Source: Oscillibacter sp. (GTDB lineage: Bacteria > Bacillota > Clostridia > Oscillospirales > Oscillospiraceae). From it: a DNA stretch of 55,243 nucleotides. The DNA lies in NCBI GenBank assembly GCA_022797935.1, contig JAAWLO010000008.1:1-55243 (forward strand), read 5' to 3'. The position numbers and the translations under genes are program-made. Shown one piece after another: positions 1-8,841 of the stretch. The number at the start of each line of letters is the position of its first letter. Position 1 is the first letter of the stretch. The notes beneath the pieces were generated by a model. That model was not told the origin of the DNA and ran no database searches. It saw only the letters and a program-made list of their open reading frames with translations.

Positions 1-236
1 TTTGCCAACCTGGAAGGCAAAATCAAGATCAGCTGAGTTTTACGACAGATTTTACGACAAATCACCGAATACACTGTGTAACGCTAAATAACAATATGCC
101 GAGAAAGTTAGGAAAACTGCTATGAATTGTTAAGATTTGATAACTTATGTAACGGTATGCGGAGTGGAGAAACAATTCCCCACCATGAAGCCTCTGGATT
201 GATGTTTTGATATCCGGTCAATTGAAACCGAAACAA
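1..236. other. Intergenic start of window, no gene supported
   Basis: No convincing coding region. A short open frame ends at a TGA at 34-36 and could be the last residues of a gene lying outside the window, but it is too short to identify. TTTTACGACA occurs twice as a direct repeat (38-47 and 50-59). The stretch is AT-richer than the genes that follow. Confidence 0.4.
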
Positions 237-268
237 GCGCCGCAGGGTTTCACTCCTGCGGCGCTTTG
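237..268. terminator. Hairpin terminator upstream of gpr
   Basis: A perfect 10-bp GC-rich stem (237-246 with 255-264, loop of 8) is followed by a short T-rich stretch. It probably ends whatever is transcribed from the left of the window. Confidence 0.6.
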
Positions 269-356
269 CTGTGCGGAAAAGCTGTCTGGGCCCGGCGGTC
301 CGAATCTGTTCGCGGAATCTCCGCATATTGGACAGTAATCCGCAAATCCTAAACTG

Positions 357-391
357 CACAGCCTCAGACCGTTTCGGTCCGCGGGGCTGTG
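357..391 (+). other. Leader hairpin before gpr
   Basis: CACAGCC (357-363) pairs with GGCTGTG (385-391), with an inner stem GACCG/CGGTC (367-371, 375-379). It lies 20 bases before the gpr ribosome binding site and has no T-run, so it looks like a leader or mRNA-stability hairpin rather than a terminator. Confidence 0.4.
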
Positions 392-421
392 AATACAGGG
401 AGACTACGCAGGAGGCATGGC

Positions 422-1318
422 ATGTTCATCAAACGCACCGACCTGGCCCTGGAGGCCCGGGAGCTCTGGCAGGAATCTACGGAGAAAACGACTCGTCTAT
501 CCGGCGTCAAAGCCACGAAAACTAAGGAGGAGGGCTACCCCGTCACCCGGGTGGACATTCTGGACCAGCGGGGAGAGGTGGCCCTGGGCAAGCCGCAGGG
601 CAGCTACCGCACAGTGGACCTCACGTCCTTCTGGCAGCGGAAAGCAGATTTCTTTGGGCGGGCCGTCCGGGCGGTGGGGGGACAGCTGAAGGCGCTCCTT
701 CCGGACAGCGGACCGGCGCTGGTGGTGGGCCTGGGCAACGCCGCCCTGACAGCCGACGCCGTGGGCCCTCTGGCCGCGGACAGCGTGCTGGTCACCCGGC
801 ATCTCATTGCCGCTATGCCGAAGCACTTCGCCGGATTCCGGCCTGTGGCGGTGTTTCGCTGCGGCGTGCTGGGCACCACCGGGGTGGAATCTGCCGAGTC
901 CGTCCGGGGACTGGTGGAGCAGGTGAAGCCCGCGCTGGTCATTGCGGTGGACGCCCTGGCCGCCCGGCGGGTGGGCCGGATGTGCACCACCGTTCAGCTC
1001 ACCGACACCGGCATTGTGCCTGGTTCCGGCGTGGGAAACCACCGGGCCGCCCTGAACCGGGAGACCCTGGGGGTACCGGTGTTCTCCGTCGGCATTCCCA
1101 CGGTGGTGGATGCCGCCACGCTGGCCGCCGACCTCCTGGAGGAGGCGGGAATCCCGGAGCTGGACGAGACCCGTCTCCGCCACAACCGCCAGCCCCTGAT
1201 GGTTACCACCCGGGATATCGACCAGCAGGTCCGGGACCTGAGCAAAGTGGTGGGCTACGGCATCAACTGGGCGCTCCAGGACTTGGAGATTGAGGAGATC
1301 AACGCCCTGCTCTCCTGA
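422..1318 (+). CDS. gpr: GPR spore germination protease
   Basis: Endoprotease that degrades small acid-soluble spore proteins at germination; made in the forespore as a zymogen. The 298-residue product begins with the family's RTDLALEA segment (residues 5-12). The core carries VVGLGN (101-106) with Asp112, and IAVDALA around Asp177; two aspartates in these segments are the known catalytic pair. The C-terminal part has the PGSGVGN and SVGIPTVVDAATL blocks. I chose ATG 422 because GGAGG (411-415) sits 6 nt upstream and the homologous N-terminus starts here; an upstream in-frame ATG at 389 would add 11 unrelated residues. No neighbour overlaps. Forespore control (sigma G) is expected, but I found no clean promoter match. 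Confidence 0.95.
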   Translation: MFIKRTDLALEARELWQESTEKTTRLSGVKATKTKEEGYPVTRVDILDQRGEVALGKPQGSYRTVDLTSFWQRKADFFGRAVRAVGGQLKALLPDSGPALVVGLGNAALTADAVGPLAADSVLVTRHLIAAMPKHFAGFRPVAVFRCGVLGTTGVESAESVRGLVEQVKPALVIAVDALAARRVGRMCTTVQLTDTGIVPGSGVGNHRAALNRETLGVPVFSVGIPTVVDAATLAADLLEEAGIPELDETRLRHNRQPLMVTTRDIDQQVRDLSKVVGYGINWALQDLEIEEINALLS

Positions 1319-1417
1319 TTTCCGGGGCGAAACCGCCGGACGTCTGGAAAAAAGGCTGGAAATGCGGGGAGGGCTGTGGTAAACTGTCAGCAAATCACTT
1401 GAGGAGGCATCCGTTTT

Positions 1418-2593
1418 ATGGATTACGCAAAGGAATCCCTGCGTCTGCATTACCAGTGGAAGGGCAAGCTGGAGGTCACGCCCCGGGCGGCGGTGGACAG
1501 CCGGGAGGCCCTCTCCCTGGCCTATACCCCCGGCGTGGCACAGCCTTGCCTGGAGATTCAGAAGGACCCGGAGAAGAGCTTTGAGCTTACCCGCCGGTGG
1601 AACACCGTGGCCGTGGTTACCGACGGAAGCGCCGTCCTGGGTCTGGGAGACATCGGACCCGAGGCTGGTATGCCGGTGATGGAAGGCAAATGCGTGCTGT
1701 TTAAGGTGTTCGGAGGCGTGGATGCAATCCCCCTGTGCGTCCGCAGCCAGGATGTGGACGAAATTGTCCGCACGGTGGCCCTGCTGGCCGGGTCCTTCGG
1801 CGGTGTGAACCTGGAGGACATTTCCGCTCCCCGCTGCTTTGAAATCGAGGCCCGGCTGAAGGAACAGTGCGACATTCCCATCTTCCATGACGACCAGCAC
1901 GGAACCGCCGTCATCACCCTGGCAGGCCTGACCAACGCGCTGAAGGTGGTGGGGAAAACGCTGGAGGAGGTCCGCATTGTCCTCAACGGCGCCGGGGCGG
2001 CCGCCATTGCCATTACCCGGCTGCTCCTCTCCGCCGGAGCCCGGCATGTTACTCTCTGTGACCGCCGGGGCGCCATTTACCAGGGCCGCGGCGAGGGGAT
2101 GAACGCCGCCAAGCAACAGATTGCCGCGCTGACGAATCTGGAACGCCAAGCCGGTTCCCTGGCGGACCTGCTGGCGGGGGCAGATGTATTTATCGGCGTC
2201 TCCGCCCCGGGCGCGGTGACCCCGGACATGGTGCGGACCATGAACCGGGCCCCCATTCTCTTCGCCTGCGCCAATCCCACTCCGGAGATTTTTCCCGACG
2301 AGGCCAAGGCCGGCGGTGCGGCGGTGGTGGCCACAGGCCGCAGCGACTTTCCCAACCAGATCAACAACGTCCTGGCCTTCCCGGGCATTTTCCGGGGCGC
2401 GCTGGACGTCCGGGCCAGCGACATTAACGATGAGATGAAGGTGGCCGCCGCTCACGCGCTGGCGGGCTTGATTTCCGAGGAGGAGCTTTCTGCGGAGTAC
2501 ATTATTCCCAAGGCCTTTGACGCCCGGGTGGGGACCGCCGTGGCGGAAGCCGTGGCCCAGGCTGCCCGGAAATCCGGCGTGGCGCGGCTGTGA
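1418..2593 (+). CDS. NAD(P)-dependent malic enzyme
   Basis: Oxidative decarboxylation of malate to pyruvate and CO2. The 391-residue length fits the short bacterial malic enzymes without a phosphotransacetylase domain. Visible features are YTPGVA (36-41, catalytic Tyr), Lys91 in MEGKCVLFK, the metal-binding LEDISAP (132-138) and FHDDQHGTA (156-164), and the Rossmann GAGAAA (191-196). The C-terminal SNP/ANP loop is present as CANPTPEIFPDEA. The RBS GAGGAGG precedes the ATG by about 10 nt. Its stop overlaps the GTG of the next gene by 4 nt, so the two are translationally coupled. Cofactor preference cannot be read safely. Confidence 0.93.
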   Translation: MDYAKESLRLHYQWKGKLEVTPRAAVDSREALSLAYTPGVAQPCLEIQKDPEKSFELTRRWNTVAVVTDGSAVLGLGDIGPEAGMPVMEGKCVLFKVFGGVDAIPLCVRSQDVDEIVRTVALLAGSFGGVNLEDISAPRCFEIEARLKEQCDIPIFHDDQHGTAVITLAGLTNALKVVGKTLEEVRIVLNGAGAAAIAITRLLLSAGARHVTLCDRRGAIYQGRGEGMNAAKQQIAALTNLERQAGSLADLLAGADVFIGVSAPGAVTPDMVRTMNRAPILFACANPTPEIFPDEAKAGGAAVVATGRSDFPNQINNVLAFPGIFRGALDVRASDINDEMKVAAAHALAGLISEEELSAEYIIPKAFDARVGTAVAEAVAQAARKSGVARL

Positions 2594-3399
2594 CTCCCAG
2601 CGGAATCGATTGGAGCCGGAAACGGCTCTTCCTCCTGGACATGGACGGCACCCTCTATCTGGGGGACCGGCTCTTTCAGGGGGCGGGGGAATTCCTGGAA
2701 CGAATCCGGCAGCTGGGCGGACGGTATCTCTTTGTAACCAACAATTCGTCCCGAGGCGTGAGGGCCTATGTGGAGCGGCTGCGGCGGCTGGGCCTCCCGG
2801 CGGCGGAAGAGGATTTTCTGACCTCCGTGGACGCCGCCGTGTGGTATCTCCGGGCCAACGGGTTTGAGAAAGCGCTGATTTACGCCTCCGGCACCGCCAG
2901 CTTCCGGGACCAGCTGCGCCAAGCGGGATTTCGGGTCACGGAACGGCGGGAACCGGGAATTTCCGTGCTGCTCCAGGGCTTTGACACCGAACTGACCTTC
3001 CGGAAGCTGGAGGATGCCTGCATCCTTCTGGGGGACGCCGGGGTCATCTTCCTGGCGACGAATCCGGACTGGGTGTGTCCCACGGAGTGGGGCGCGGTGC
3101 CGGACTGTGGGTCGGTCTGCGAGATGCTTTACCGGGCCGCCGGACGCCGTCCCCGGTTTCTGGGCAAGCCGGAGCCGGACATGGCTCTGCTGGCTATGGA
3201 GCGCTGGGGCTGTGGGCCGGAGGAGACCGTGCTCATTGGGGACCGGATTTACACCGATATTGCCTGCGGCGTTCGGGCGGGAATCGACACCGCCTTTGTT
3301 CTCTCCGGCGAAGGCGTGCCGGAGGACATCCAGCGCTATGGCGTCCAGCCGGCGGAGACCTGCCGGGATATCCAGGAGATTCTGGAGAAATTGGGCTGA
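2590..3399 (+). CDS. HAD-IIA family phosphatase (NagD-like)
   Basis: Haloacid-dehalogenase phosphatase of subclass IIA, 269 residues. Motif I is DMDGTLY (17-23), motif II is in VTNNSSRG, the motif III lysine is in LGKPEPDM, and motif IV is IGDRIYTDI. Family members hydrolyse small phosphates such as p-nitrophenyl phosphate, NMP or 2-phosphoglycolate; the natural substrate here is unknown. It starts at GTG inside the malic enzyme stop (GTGA overlap), so it is co-translated. A strong bidirectional terminator follows at 3511-3543. The operon partner suggests a metabolite-repair or housekeeping role, but that is only inference. Confidence 0.88.
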   Translation: MTPSGIDWSRKRLFLLDMDGTLYLGDRLFQGAGEFLERIRQLGGRYLFVTNNSSRGVRAYVERLRRLGLPAAEEDFLTSVDAAVWYLRANGFEKALIYASGTASFRDQLRQAGFRVTERREPGISVLLQGFDTELTFRKLEDACILLGDAGVIFLATNPDWVCPTEWGAVPDCGSVCEMLYRAAGRRPRFLGKPEPDMALLAMERWGCGPEETVLIGDRIYTDIACGVRAGIDTAFVLSGEGVPEDIQRYGVQPAETCRDIQEILEKLG

Positions 3400-3510
3400 G
3401 CAGGCCCTCCGCCTGCGGAAGAACGGAAGCAATTCCGCCATCCGCTGTTCGGGAGGCTGAAAAGTTCTGGGAAACTTGCTCAGCTTGCAGAAAATGCGTT
3501 GATAAAAGCC

Positions 3511-3546
3511 GGAAAGGGACCGCGCCCAGCGCGGTCCCTTTCCTTT
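3511..3546. terminator. Bidirectional terminator between HAD phosphatase and galT
   Basis: A perfect 15-bp stem (3511-3525 with 3529-3543) with a 3-nt loop lies between convergent genes. T- and A-rich arm ends allow it to work on both strands. Confidence 0.85.
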
Positions 3547-3571
3547 GCGGATGATGGGGCATGCGGAGTTC

Positions 3572-5065
3572 TTACCGGACAGATTCCAGGAACCGGAGGA
3601 AGGCCGCCTGGCCCTCGGGATTCCGCTTATAGACTCCGGCGTGCTCCAGAACCTCGGCGAAAACCAGTCCCGTTTCCTTTTGGACGATTTCCAGAGCGTT
3701 GTCCGCCGTGATGGTATACCGTTTCGCAAATGCTTCCGCCCATTCGGCGTGCTTGGCCGTGAGCTCGCTGGCGCGGAGGTCCTTGCCGCCGCTGAGGCAG
3801 TCCGCCACCGCCGACAACTCCTCCTTCAGCCGGGCGGGGAGAACCGCCAGGCCCATCACCTCAATCAGGCCGATATTCTCCTTCTTGATGTGGTGAAGCT
3901 CGTCGTGGGGATGATAGAGGCCCAGGGGATACTGCTCGGTAGTCAAATTGTTCCGCAGGACCAGATCCAGCTCGTACTTCGCGCCCCGCCGCCGGGCGAT
4001 GGGGGTGATGGTGTTGTGAGGCACGCCCTCAGTCTCGGCGAAGATGACCGCCGTCTCGTCGGTATAGTCCCGCCAGTGCGTCAGCACCCGGTCCGCCAGC
4101 TTTATGAGCCGTTCCGGGTCTTCGGAGGCAATCCGTACCACCGACATGGGCCATTTCACAATTCCCGCCTCCACATCCTCGAAGCCGGGGAAGGTGAAAG
4201 CTGTCTCCACTGGGGCCTTCTCCATGGCGAAGGAATAACGGCCGCCTTGGAAATGGTCGTGGGCCAGAATGGAGCCGCCCACAATGGGCAGGTCGGCGTT
4301 GGAGCCCACAAAGTAATGGGGGAATTGTCCCACAAAGTCCAGGAGCTTGCCGAAACAGGCCCGGTCAATCTTCATGGGGGTGTGGACCCGGTTGAAGCAG
4401 ATGCAGTGCTCATTATAATAGACATACGGAGAATACTGGAGAAACCAGGGAGAGCCATTGATGGTAATGGGAATGACCCGGTGGTTCTGCCGGGCGGGGT
4501 GGTTGACCCGGCCGGCGTAGCCCTCGTTCTCCGCGCAGAGAAGGCAGCGGGGATAATCCGAGGCGGGAAGGTCCCGGGCGGCGGCGATGGCCTTGGGGTC
4601 CTTCTCCGGCTTGGAGAGGTTGATGGTGATGTCCAGGTCACCGTATTCTGTGGGGGCCTTCCACTGCATGTCCTTGGCAATGCGGTCCCGGCGGATGTAA
4701 TTCGTGTCCTGGCTGAACTGGTAGTACCAATCCGTAGCCGCCTGGGAGCTCTGGGCGTACAGCGCCTGGAATCTGGAGACCACCTGAGCGGGCCGGGGCG
4801 TCAGGCGGCCCAGGAGTTCCGTGTCAAAGAGGTCCCGGTAGACCACGGAATTTTCTTCCAGCACGCCCCGGGCGTGGGCGTCGTCCAGCAGTTCTTCCAG
4901 CACGGGAGCCAGGGAGATTTCTCCCCAATCTTGATTGACTTCCGTATAATGGTCGATTTTCAATACATCTAGTATCGTGTTTACCGCCCAAATGACCTCG
5001 TTTTCCGCAATCAGGCCCGTTTGCAGGGCGTAATGCACCAGCTTGGATACCGCTTCGTTGACCAT
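3572..5065 (-). CDS. galT: Galactose-1-phosphate uridylyltransferase, class II
   Basis: Leloir pathway: UDP-glucose plus galactose-1-P gives UDP-galactose plus glucose-1-P. The 497-residue length and sequence match the class II (Firmicute) GalT family, which differs from E. coli GalT. The active-site region is ILAHDHFQGG, with HDH at 269-271; a CLLC pair (174-177) lies in the nucleotide-binding half. The start ATG has GAGGGGAA upstream. It lies 24 nt downstream of galK on the same strand, giving a galKT operon. No galE or galactose transporter is in the window. It is read toward the shared terminator at 3511-3546. Confidence 0.95.
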   Translation of the reverse strand: MVNEAVSKLVHYALQTGLIAENEVIWAVNTILDVLKIDHYTEVNQDWGEISLAPVLEELLDDAHARGVLEENSVVYRDLFDTELLGRLTPRPAQVVSRFQALYAQSSQAATDWYYQFSQDTNYIRRDRIAKDMQWKAPTEYGDLDITINLSKPEKDPKAIAAARDLPASDYPRCLLCAENEGYAGRVNHPARQNHRVIPITINGSPWFLQYSPYVYYNEHCICFNRVHTPMKIDRACFGKLLDFVGQFPHYFVGSNADLPIVGGSILAHDHFQGGRYSFAMEKAPVETAFTFPGFEDVEAGIVKWPMSVVRIASEDPERLIKLADRVLTHWRDYTDETAVIFAETEGVPHNTITPIARRRGAKYELDLVLRNNLTTEQYPLGLYHPHDELHHIKKENIGLIEVMGLAVLPARLKEELSAVADCLSGGKDLRASELTAKHAEWAEAFAKRYTITADNALEIVQKETGLVFAEVLEHAGVYKRNPEGQAAFLRFLESVR

Positions 5066-5089
5066 ACTGTTTCCCCTCTCTTTTCTGTG

Positions 5090-6373
5090 TTACGCCACAA
5101 CCACACAGCCGCCCTGGGGACGGATGCGCAGAACGTGGCAGCGTCCGGAACCCAGAACGGCCTCCATCCCGGTCCGGAAGGACTCCAGCCGTTCCTGGGG
5201 CACAAAGGCCTGAATGGTCCCGGCGAAGCCGCCGCCGTGGACCCGGACCGCGCCGGTACCCTCCAGCAGTTCCTGAGCCAGTGCCAGCGCCAGGGGGATG
5301 GCCTGTTGGCGGGGGTCCGCCGTGGACCAGGTGTTTTGCAGGTGGAGGGAGGAGGAGAGGCCGGAGGCGTTCAGCAGTGCCAGGAAGGCCGGGAAATCCC
5401 CTCGCTCCAAAGCCTCCGCCTCCTGAACGGCCCGGCGGTCGTCGTCGTAAAAATGCAGGGCCCGCAGAACAGCCCGGTCGCCGCAGGCCTTCCGCAGGGC
5501 GGGCAGGGCGGCGCGGAAGTCCGCCTCCGGCACCTCCCGGAGAACGGTTTTTCCGAAGTGAGCCGCCACTTGCCCCATCTCCTGGGTGATGGCGGCGTAA
5601 TCGTCCGTCAGGTCGCCGTGGCTGGAGCCGGTGTCCAGGATGCACAGGGCGTGGCCGGAGCGGGCGAAGTCGTAGCCCGGCTGGCGCATCACCGGGGCGG
5701 CGGGCTCGGCGAAGTCAATGGCTACAGCGCCGCCGATGGAGGAGCCCATCTGGTCCATCAGGCCGCAGGGTTTGCCGAAGTAGACATTCTCCGCATACTG
5801 GCCGGTTTTGGCTAGGGCTGTCGCGTCCATCTTTCCGTCCAGGAAGAAGTGATTGAAGATGTTGCCGATCAGAATCTCGTAGGCGGCGGAGGAGGACAGG
5901 CCGGAGCCGGAGAGAACGCTGGAAACGGCGTAGGCGTCAAAGCCCCCCAGGGGGGAGCCGGTCTCCTCCCGCAGCTTTGCCGCCACGCCCCGGACCAGGG
6001 CGGCGGAGGTGTTGACCTCTTCCGGCTTGGGGCTCAGGTCCGTCAGCTCCACTTCAAGCGGGGAGTACCCCTCGGAGTGAATGCGGATGCGGTTCAGGCC
6101 GTTTGGCGCGGCGCAGGCCAGCATATCCATGTCCACGCTGGCGCAGAGGACGTGGCCCCGCTGGTGGTCGGTGTGGTTGCCGCCCAGCTCCGTGCGGCCG
6201 GGACCGCTGAACAGCGCAGCAGGACCGGCGGGGGCATAGGTATCCCGCAGGGCTTGGACAGTGTGGATGGCCCGGGCCCGGGCCGGTTCCAGGGCCGCCG
6301 GGGTGTAAAGTTCGGACAGCGCGCCGTCGCACTGGCCGCGCTCCAGAGCCTGGAGCAGTTCGGTGGAATTCAT
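5090..6373 (-). CDS. galK: Galactokinase
   Basis: GHMP-family kinase that phosphorylates galactose at C1. The 427-residue protein has the galactokinase signature GPGRTELGGNHTDH (57-70), the ATP-binding GSGLSSSAA (156-164) and the MDQMGSSIGG segment. The ATG is preceded by AAAGGAGG. It is the first gene of the galKT pair, with a good promoter at 6404-6432 that overlaps the end of the upstream dipeptidase gene. Confidence 0.95.
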   Translation of the reverse strand: MNSTELLQALERGQCDGALSELYTPAALEPARARAIHTVQALRDTYAPAGPAALFSGPGRTELGGNHTDHQRGHVLCASVDMDMLACAAPNGLNRIRIHSEGYSPLEVELTDLSPKPEEVNTSAALVRGVAAKLREETGSPLGGFDAYAVSSVLSGSGLSSSAAYEILIGNIFNHFFLDGKMDATALAKTGQYAENVYFGKPCGLMDQMGSSIGGAVAIDFAEPAAPVMRQPGYDFARSGHALCILDTGSSHGDLTDDYAAITQEMGQVAAHFGKTVLREVPEADFRAALPALRKACGDRAVLRALHFYDDDRRAVQEAEALERGDFPAFLALLNASGLSSSLHLQNTWSTADPRQQAIPLALALAQELLEGTGAVRVHGGGFAGTIQAFVPQERLESFRTGMEAVLGSGRCHVLRIRPQGGCVVVA

Positions 6374-6403
6374 AGCTGCCGCCTCCTTTTGTCAGTTGCC
6401 TAT

Positions 6404-6432
6404 AGTATAGAGAATGTTGTCCCAAAATTCAA
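6404..6432 (-). promoter_or_regulatory. Predicted sigma-A promoter of galKT
   Basis: Minus-strand TTGAAT (6427-6432), 17-nt spacer, TATACT (6404-6409), about 30 nt upstream of the galK ATG. No operator repeat was recognised beside it. Confidence 0.65.
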
Positions 6433-7418
6433 TCCTTACTTTTCGCCGTTCCGCCCAGTACCCGCAGAAAATTTCCCCGGGCAATGGCCTCCCGTTCCGC
6501 TAGGTTCATGCCCAAGTCCTCCAGGCAGGCGAAAAAGCCGGGGACCTCCTCCCAGTCCTCCAGGCCTGGAATCGCGTCGTTGCCCGGACTGCCCATGAAG
6601 CCGCAGAAATCGAAGCCGCAGGCCACGTGCTCCACCCCCATGACCTCTGCCATATGGGCGGCGTGCAGGGCTAGAGTCCGGACGGTCCGCTTGTCCGGGT
6701 CCTGGTGGACGAAGCCATTGTACGCGTTCAGTCCTACGACGCCGCCGGTGTCCCGAATGGCCCGGAGCTGTTCATCCGTGAGGTTCCGGGGGTGCGGACA
6801 GAGGGCATGGCAGTTGGAGTGGGAGGCCACCGCCGGTCCCCGAATCTGGTCCAGAGCCTGCCAGAAGCTGGTCTCGTTGAGGTGGGACAGGTCGGGGAGG
6901 ATGTTCCGGTCCTCCATCCGCCGCAGGGCTTGACGGCCCAGGGGCGTGAGTCCCTTGCCAGGGTCCTGGGCGGCTCCCGCGGCAAACTGGTTTTCCTCGT
7001 TCCAGGTCAGCATGCCCAGCCGGAGGCCCCAGTCTGCCAGCCGGTCGATTTCCTCCGGACGGTTCCCCAGACCGGCCATGCCCTCTATGGCCAGGAAGGC
7101 GTAAAGGCGTCCGGCTTCCCGGGCGGCTTCCGCCTCCTGGGCGGTGGAGACCACCTCCAGCCAGGGACACTCCGCCAGTTCCGCCTGGGCGCAGGACAAC
7201 ATGATTTCCAGCCGCCGGGATTCCTCTTCCCGGCCGGGGACCTCCTCCCAGAAGGTGTGGCCGCCGTCGCCCCGGCCATACCAGAGGGCCAGGACCAGTC
7301 CCTCTATGCCGCCCTGGCGGAGGCGGTCCCGGTGCCGCCGCTCCAGCACATGGGTTTCGCCCGCCAGGCGGCGGCGGGTCACGTCGTAAAAAAGGTCGGA
7401 ATGTCCGTCAAAAACCAT
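6429..7418 (-). CDS. Membrane-dipeptidase-like metallopeptidase (M19)
   Basis: Renal-dipeptidase family zinc enzyme, 329 residues, expected to cleave dipeptides, including D-residue or dehydropeptide substrates. The first metal ligands are in FDGHSD (H6, D8). Further conserved pieces are DLSHLNE, the SHSNCHAL block and the C-terminal GFDFCGF. I prefer ATG 7418, with AAGGAG 9 nt upstream, over the in-frame TTG at 7424, where the spacing would be only 3 nt. No signal peptide is seen, so it is probably cytoplasmic. It has its own promoter at 7484-7512. Confidence 0.88.
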   Translation of the reverse strand: MVFDGHSDLFYDVTRRRLAGETHVLERRHRDRLRQGGIEGLVLALWYGRGDGGHTFWEEVPGREEESRRLEIMLSCAQAELAECPWLEVVSTAQEAEAAREAGRLYAFLAIEGMAGLGNRPEEIDRLADWGLRLGMLTWNEENQFAAGAAQDPGKGLTPLGRQALRRMEDRNILPDLSHLNETSFWQALDQIRGPAVASHSNCHALCPHPRNLTDEQLRAIRDTGGVVGLNAYNGFVHQDPDKRTVRTLALHAAHMAEVMGVEHVACGFDFCGFMGSPGNDAIPGLEDWEEVPGFFACLEDLGMNLAEREAIARGNFLRVLGGTAKSKD

Positions 7419-7483
7419 ACGCAAAGACTCCTTTTAATGCCGGCAGGGCCGGGGATAGAGGGCAGATCCCCTCTGCGGCTTCC

Positions 7484-7512
7484 ATTATACCAATCTGCCG
7501 GGCTGTGCGCAA
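7484..7512 (-). promoter_or_regulatory. Predicted sigma-A promoter of the M19 dipeptidase
   Basis: Minus-strand TTGCGC (7507-7512), 17-nt spacer, TATAAT (7484-7489). It lies back to back with the hemerythrin promoter. Confidence 0.7.
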
Positions 7513-7528
7513 GAGAAACCGGTCCCCC

Positions 7529-7557
7529 TTGACCTCGGGATGAAGGCGTTCTATAAT
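7529..7557 (+). promoter_or_regulatory. Predicted sigma-A promoter of bacteriohemerythrin
   Basis: TTGACC (7529-7534), 17-nt spacer, TATAAT (7552-7557), 43 nt before the start codon. Confidence 0.75.
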
Positions 7558-7600
7558 AGGGGAGTATAATATCGGGGGCACCCCCAAAGGAGAGAGTGAC

Positions 7601-7999
7601 ATGAAATACGAACTGACAAAGGAACTGGAGACTGGCAATGCTGTCATTGACCGGGAACACAGGGAACTGTTTGCGGCGGTGAACCGTTTGCTGGACTCCT
7701 GCAGCAAGGGGCAGGGCCGTGCCTCCATGGAGCCTGCCATTCAGTTTTTGATTACTTATGTAGAGAAGCACTTCGGCCATGAAGAGCAGCTGCAGCAGGA
7801 GAACGGCTACCCCGGCATGCCCGCCCACAAAGCCTTCCACGCAGGCTATAAAAAGACTCTGCGGGAGATTGCGGCAGAGATTCCGGCGGCGGGACCCACG
7901 GTGGCGGACCTGGGGAAGCTGAACCGGCATGTGGCGGTGCTGGTTAACCACATTCGGGTGGAGGACAAGAAGCTGAGCGCCTTTCTGAAGCAGAAGTAA
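7601..7999 (+). CDS. Bacteriohemerythrin
   Basis: Four-helix di-iron oxygen-binding protein, 132 residues, the usual single-domain length. All ligands are present: H20, H57, E61, H76, H80, H117 and D122, in IDREHREL, HFGHEE, MPAHKAFH and NHIRVED. In anaerobes such proteins are thought to bind or scavenge O2 or to sense it; the exact role here is not shown. The start has AAAGGAGA upstream and a near-consensus promoter at 7529-7557. A terminator at 8070-8108 makes this a monocistronic unit. Confidence 0.93.
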   Translation: MKYELTKELETGNAVIDREHRELFAAVNRLLDSCSKGQGRASMEPAIQFLITYVEKHFGHEEQLQQENGYPGMPAHKAFHAGYKKTLREIAAEIPAAGPTVADLGKLNRHVAVLVNHIRVEDKKLSAFLKQK

Positions 8000-8069
8000 G
8001 TTTCCAGTGGCCGGCTATGCGTTTTAAGGCGGCTGAAAAACTGAGTACGGCATCCGGCGAAAAAAACGT

Positions 8070-8108
8070 GCCCCCACACGGAGAACGGTTTCCGGGTGGG
8101 GGCTTTTT
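8070..8108 (+). terminator. Rho-independent terminator after bacteriohemerythrin
   Basis: GCCCCCAC (8070-8077) pairs with GTGGGGGC (8096-8103), followed by TTTTT. Confidence 0.85.
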
Positions 8109-8223
8109 GGCGGAACAGGAAGAATCGGAGGGCCTCAGGCCGGTATTGGCGGAATTTCCAGATTCGAACAGAAAAATGGAAAGAGTTTCGTCGGTGAATT
8201 CCGACATTTTTCCCGGGAGAACC

Positions 8224-8252
8224 TTGCTATTTTCCGCGGAATTCGCTATAAT
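8224..8252 (+). promoter_or_regulatory. Predicted sigma-A promoter of the acetyltransferase
   Basis: TTGCTA (8224-8229), 17-nt spacer, TATAAT (8247-8252), 60 nt before the ATG. Confidence 0.65.
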
Positions 8253-8312
8253 AAAAGCAGAAATGCAGGGGACCTCTGCGGGGCGTCCGCTGCGGCAAGG
8301 AGATGTGTTTGT

Positions 8313-8834
8313 ATGGAGGCCTTTCATCTGCGGCCCTGGCGGGCGGAGGACGCGGCAGAGGTTGCCGCCGCAGCCAACAACCCCCGGATAGCGGCCAATC
8401 TGCGCAATGTGTTTCCCCATCCCTACACGCTGGCGGATGCGGAATGGTATGTCCACGACTGTCTGGAGAAAGGCGAAGCCCGCCAGCTGACCCGCGCCAT
8501 TGTGGCCGGCGGCAGAGTGGCGGGCAGCATCGGAGTGTTTGTGCAGGACGACATCCTGGAGAAGTCCGCAGAACTGGGCTACTGGCTGGCGGAGGCGTAT
8601 TGGGGCCAGGGAATCATGACGGAGGCCGTGAAGCAGCTCTGCCGGGAAGCCTTCGGCCGCTTTGCGGTTGTCCGGATTTTTGCCCAGCCCTTTGAAGAGA
8701 ACCAGGGCTCCCGCCGGGTGCTGGAAAAGGCCGGTTTTACCTGGGAGGGAACCATGCGCAATGGCGTGTTCAAGAATGGGCGGGTGCAGTCCTTCTGCAT
8801 GTACGGCCTGCTGCGGGAAGAGGCGGGCCTGTAG
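8313..8834 (+). CDS. GNAT acetyltransferase, RimJ/RimL type
   Basis: 173-residue N-acetyltransferase of the class that acetylates ribosomal-protein N-termini or small amines and antibiotics. It begins with the typical LRPWRAEDA strand, has ELGYWLAEAYWGQGIMTEA as the acetyl-CoA pyrophosphate loop (Q/GxxGxG/A type), and ends with the NQGSRRVLEKAGF helix followed by the HEG/GxMRN strand. The substrate cannot be predicted. It is convergent with ruvX, with only 7 nt between the two genes. Confidence 0.9.
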   Translation: MEAFHLRPWRAEDAAEVAAAANNPRIAANLRNVFPHPYTLADAEWYVHDCLEKGEARQLTRAIVAGGRVAGSIGVFVQDDILEKSAELGYWLAEAYWGQGIMTEAVKQLCREAFGRFAVVRIFAQPFEENQGSRRVLEKAGFTWEGTMRNGVFKNGRVQSFCMYGLLREEAGL

Positions 8835-8841
8835 GGCGGCG

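Noticed and set aside
1-60. Phage attachment site or integrase remnant suggested by the direct repeat TTTTACGACA
   Set aside because: The repeat is only 10 nt, there is no tRNA nearby, and the open frame ending at 36 is too short to identify.
8017-8391. 124-codon plus-strand frame between hemerythrin and the acetyltransferase
   Set aside because: It runs through a clear terminator and promoter and overlaps the acetyltransferase in another frame; no RBS or domain.
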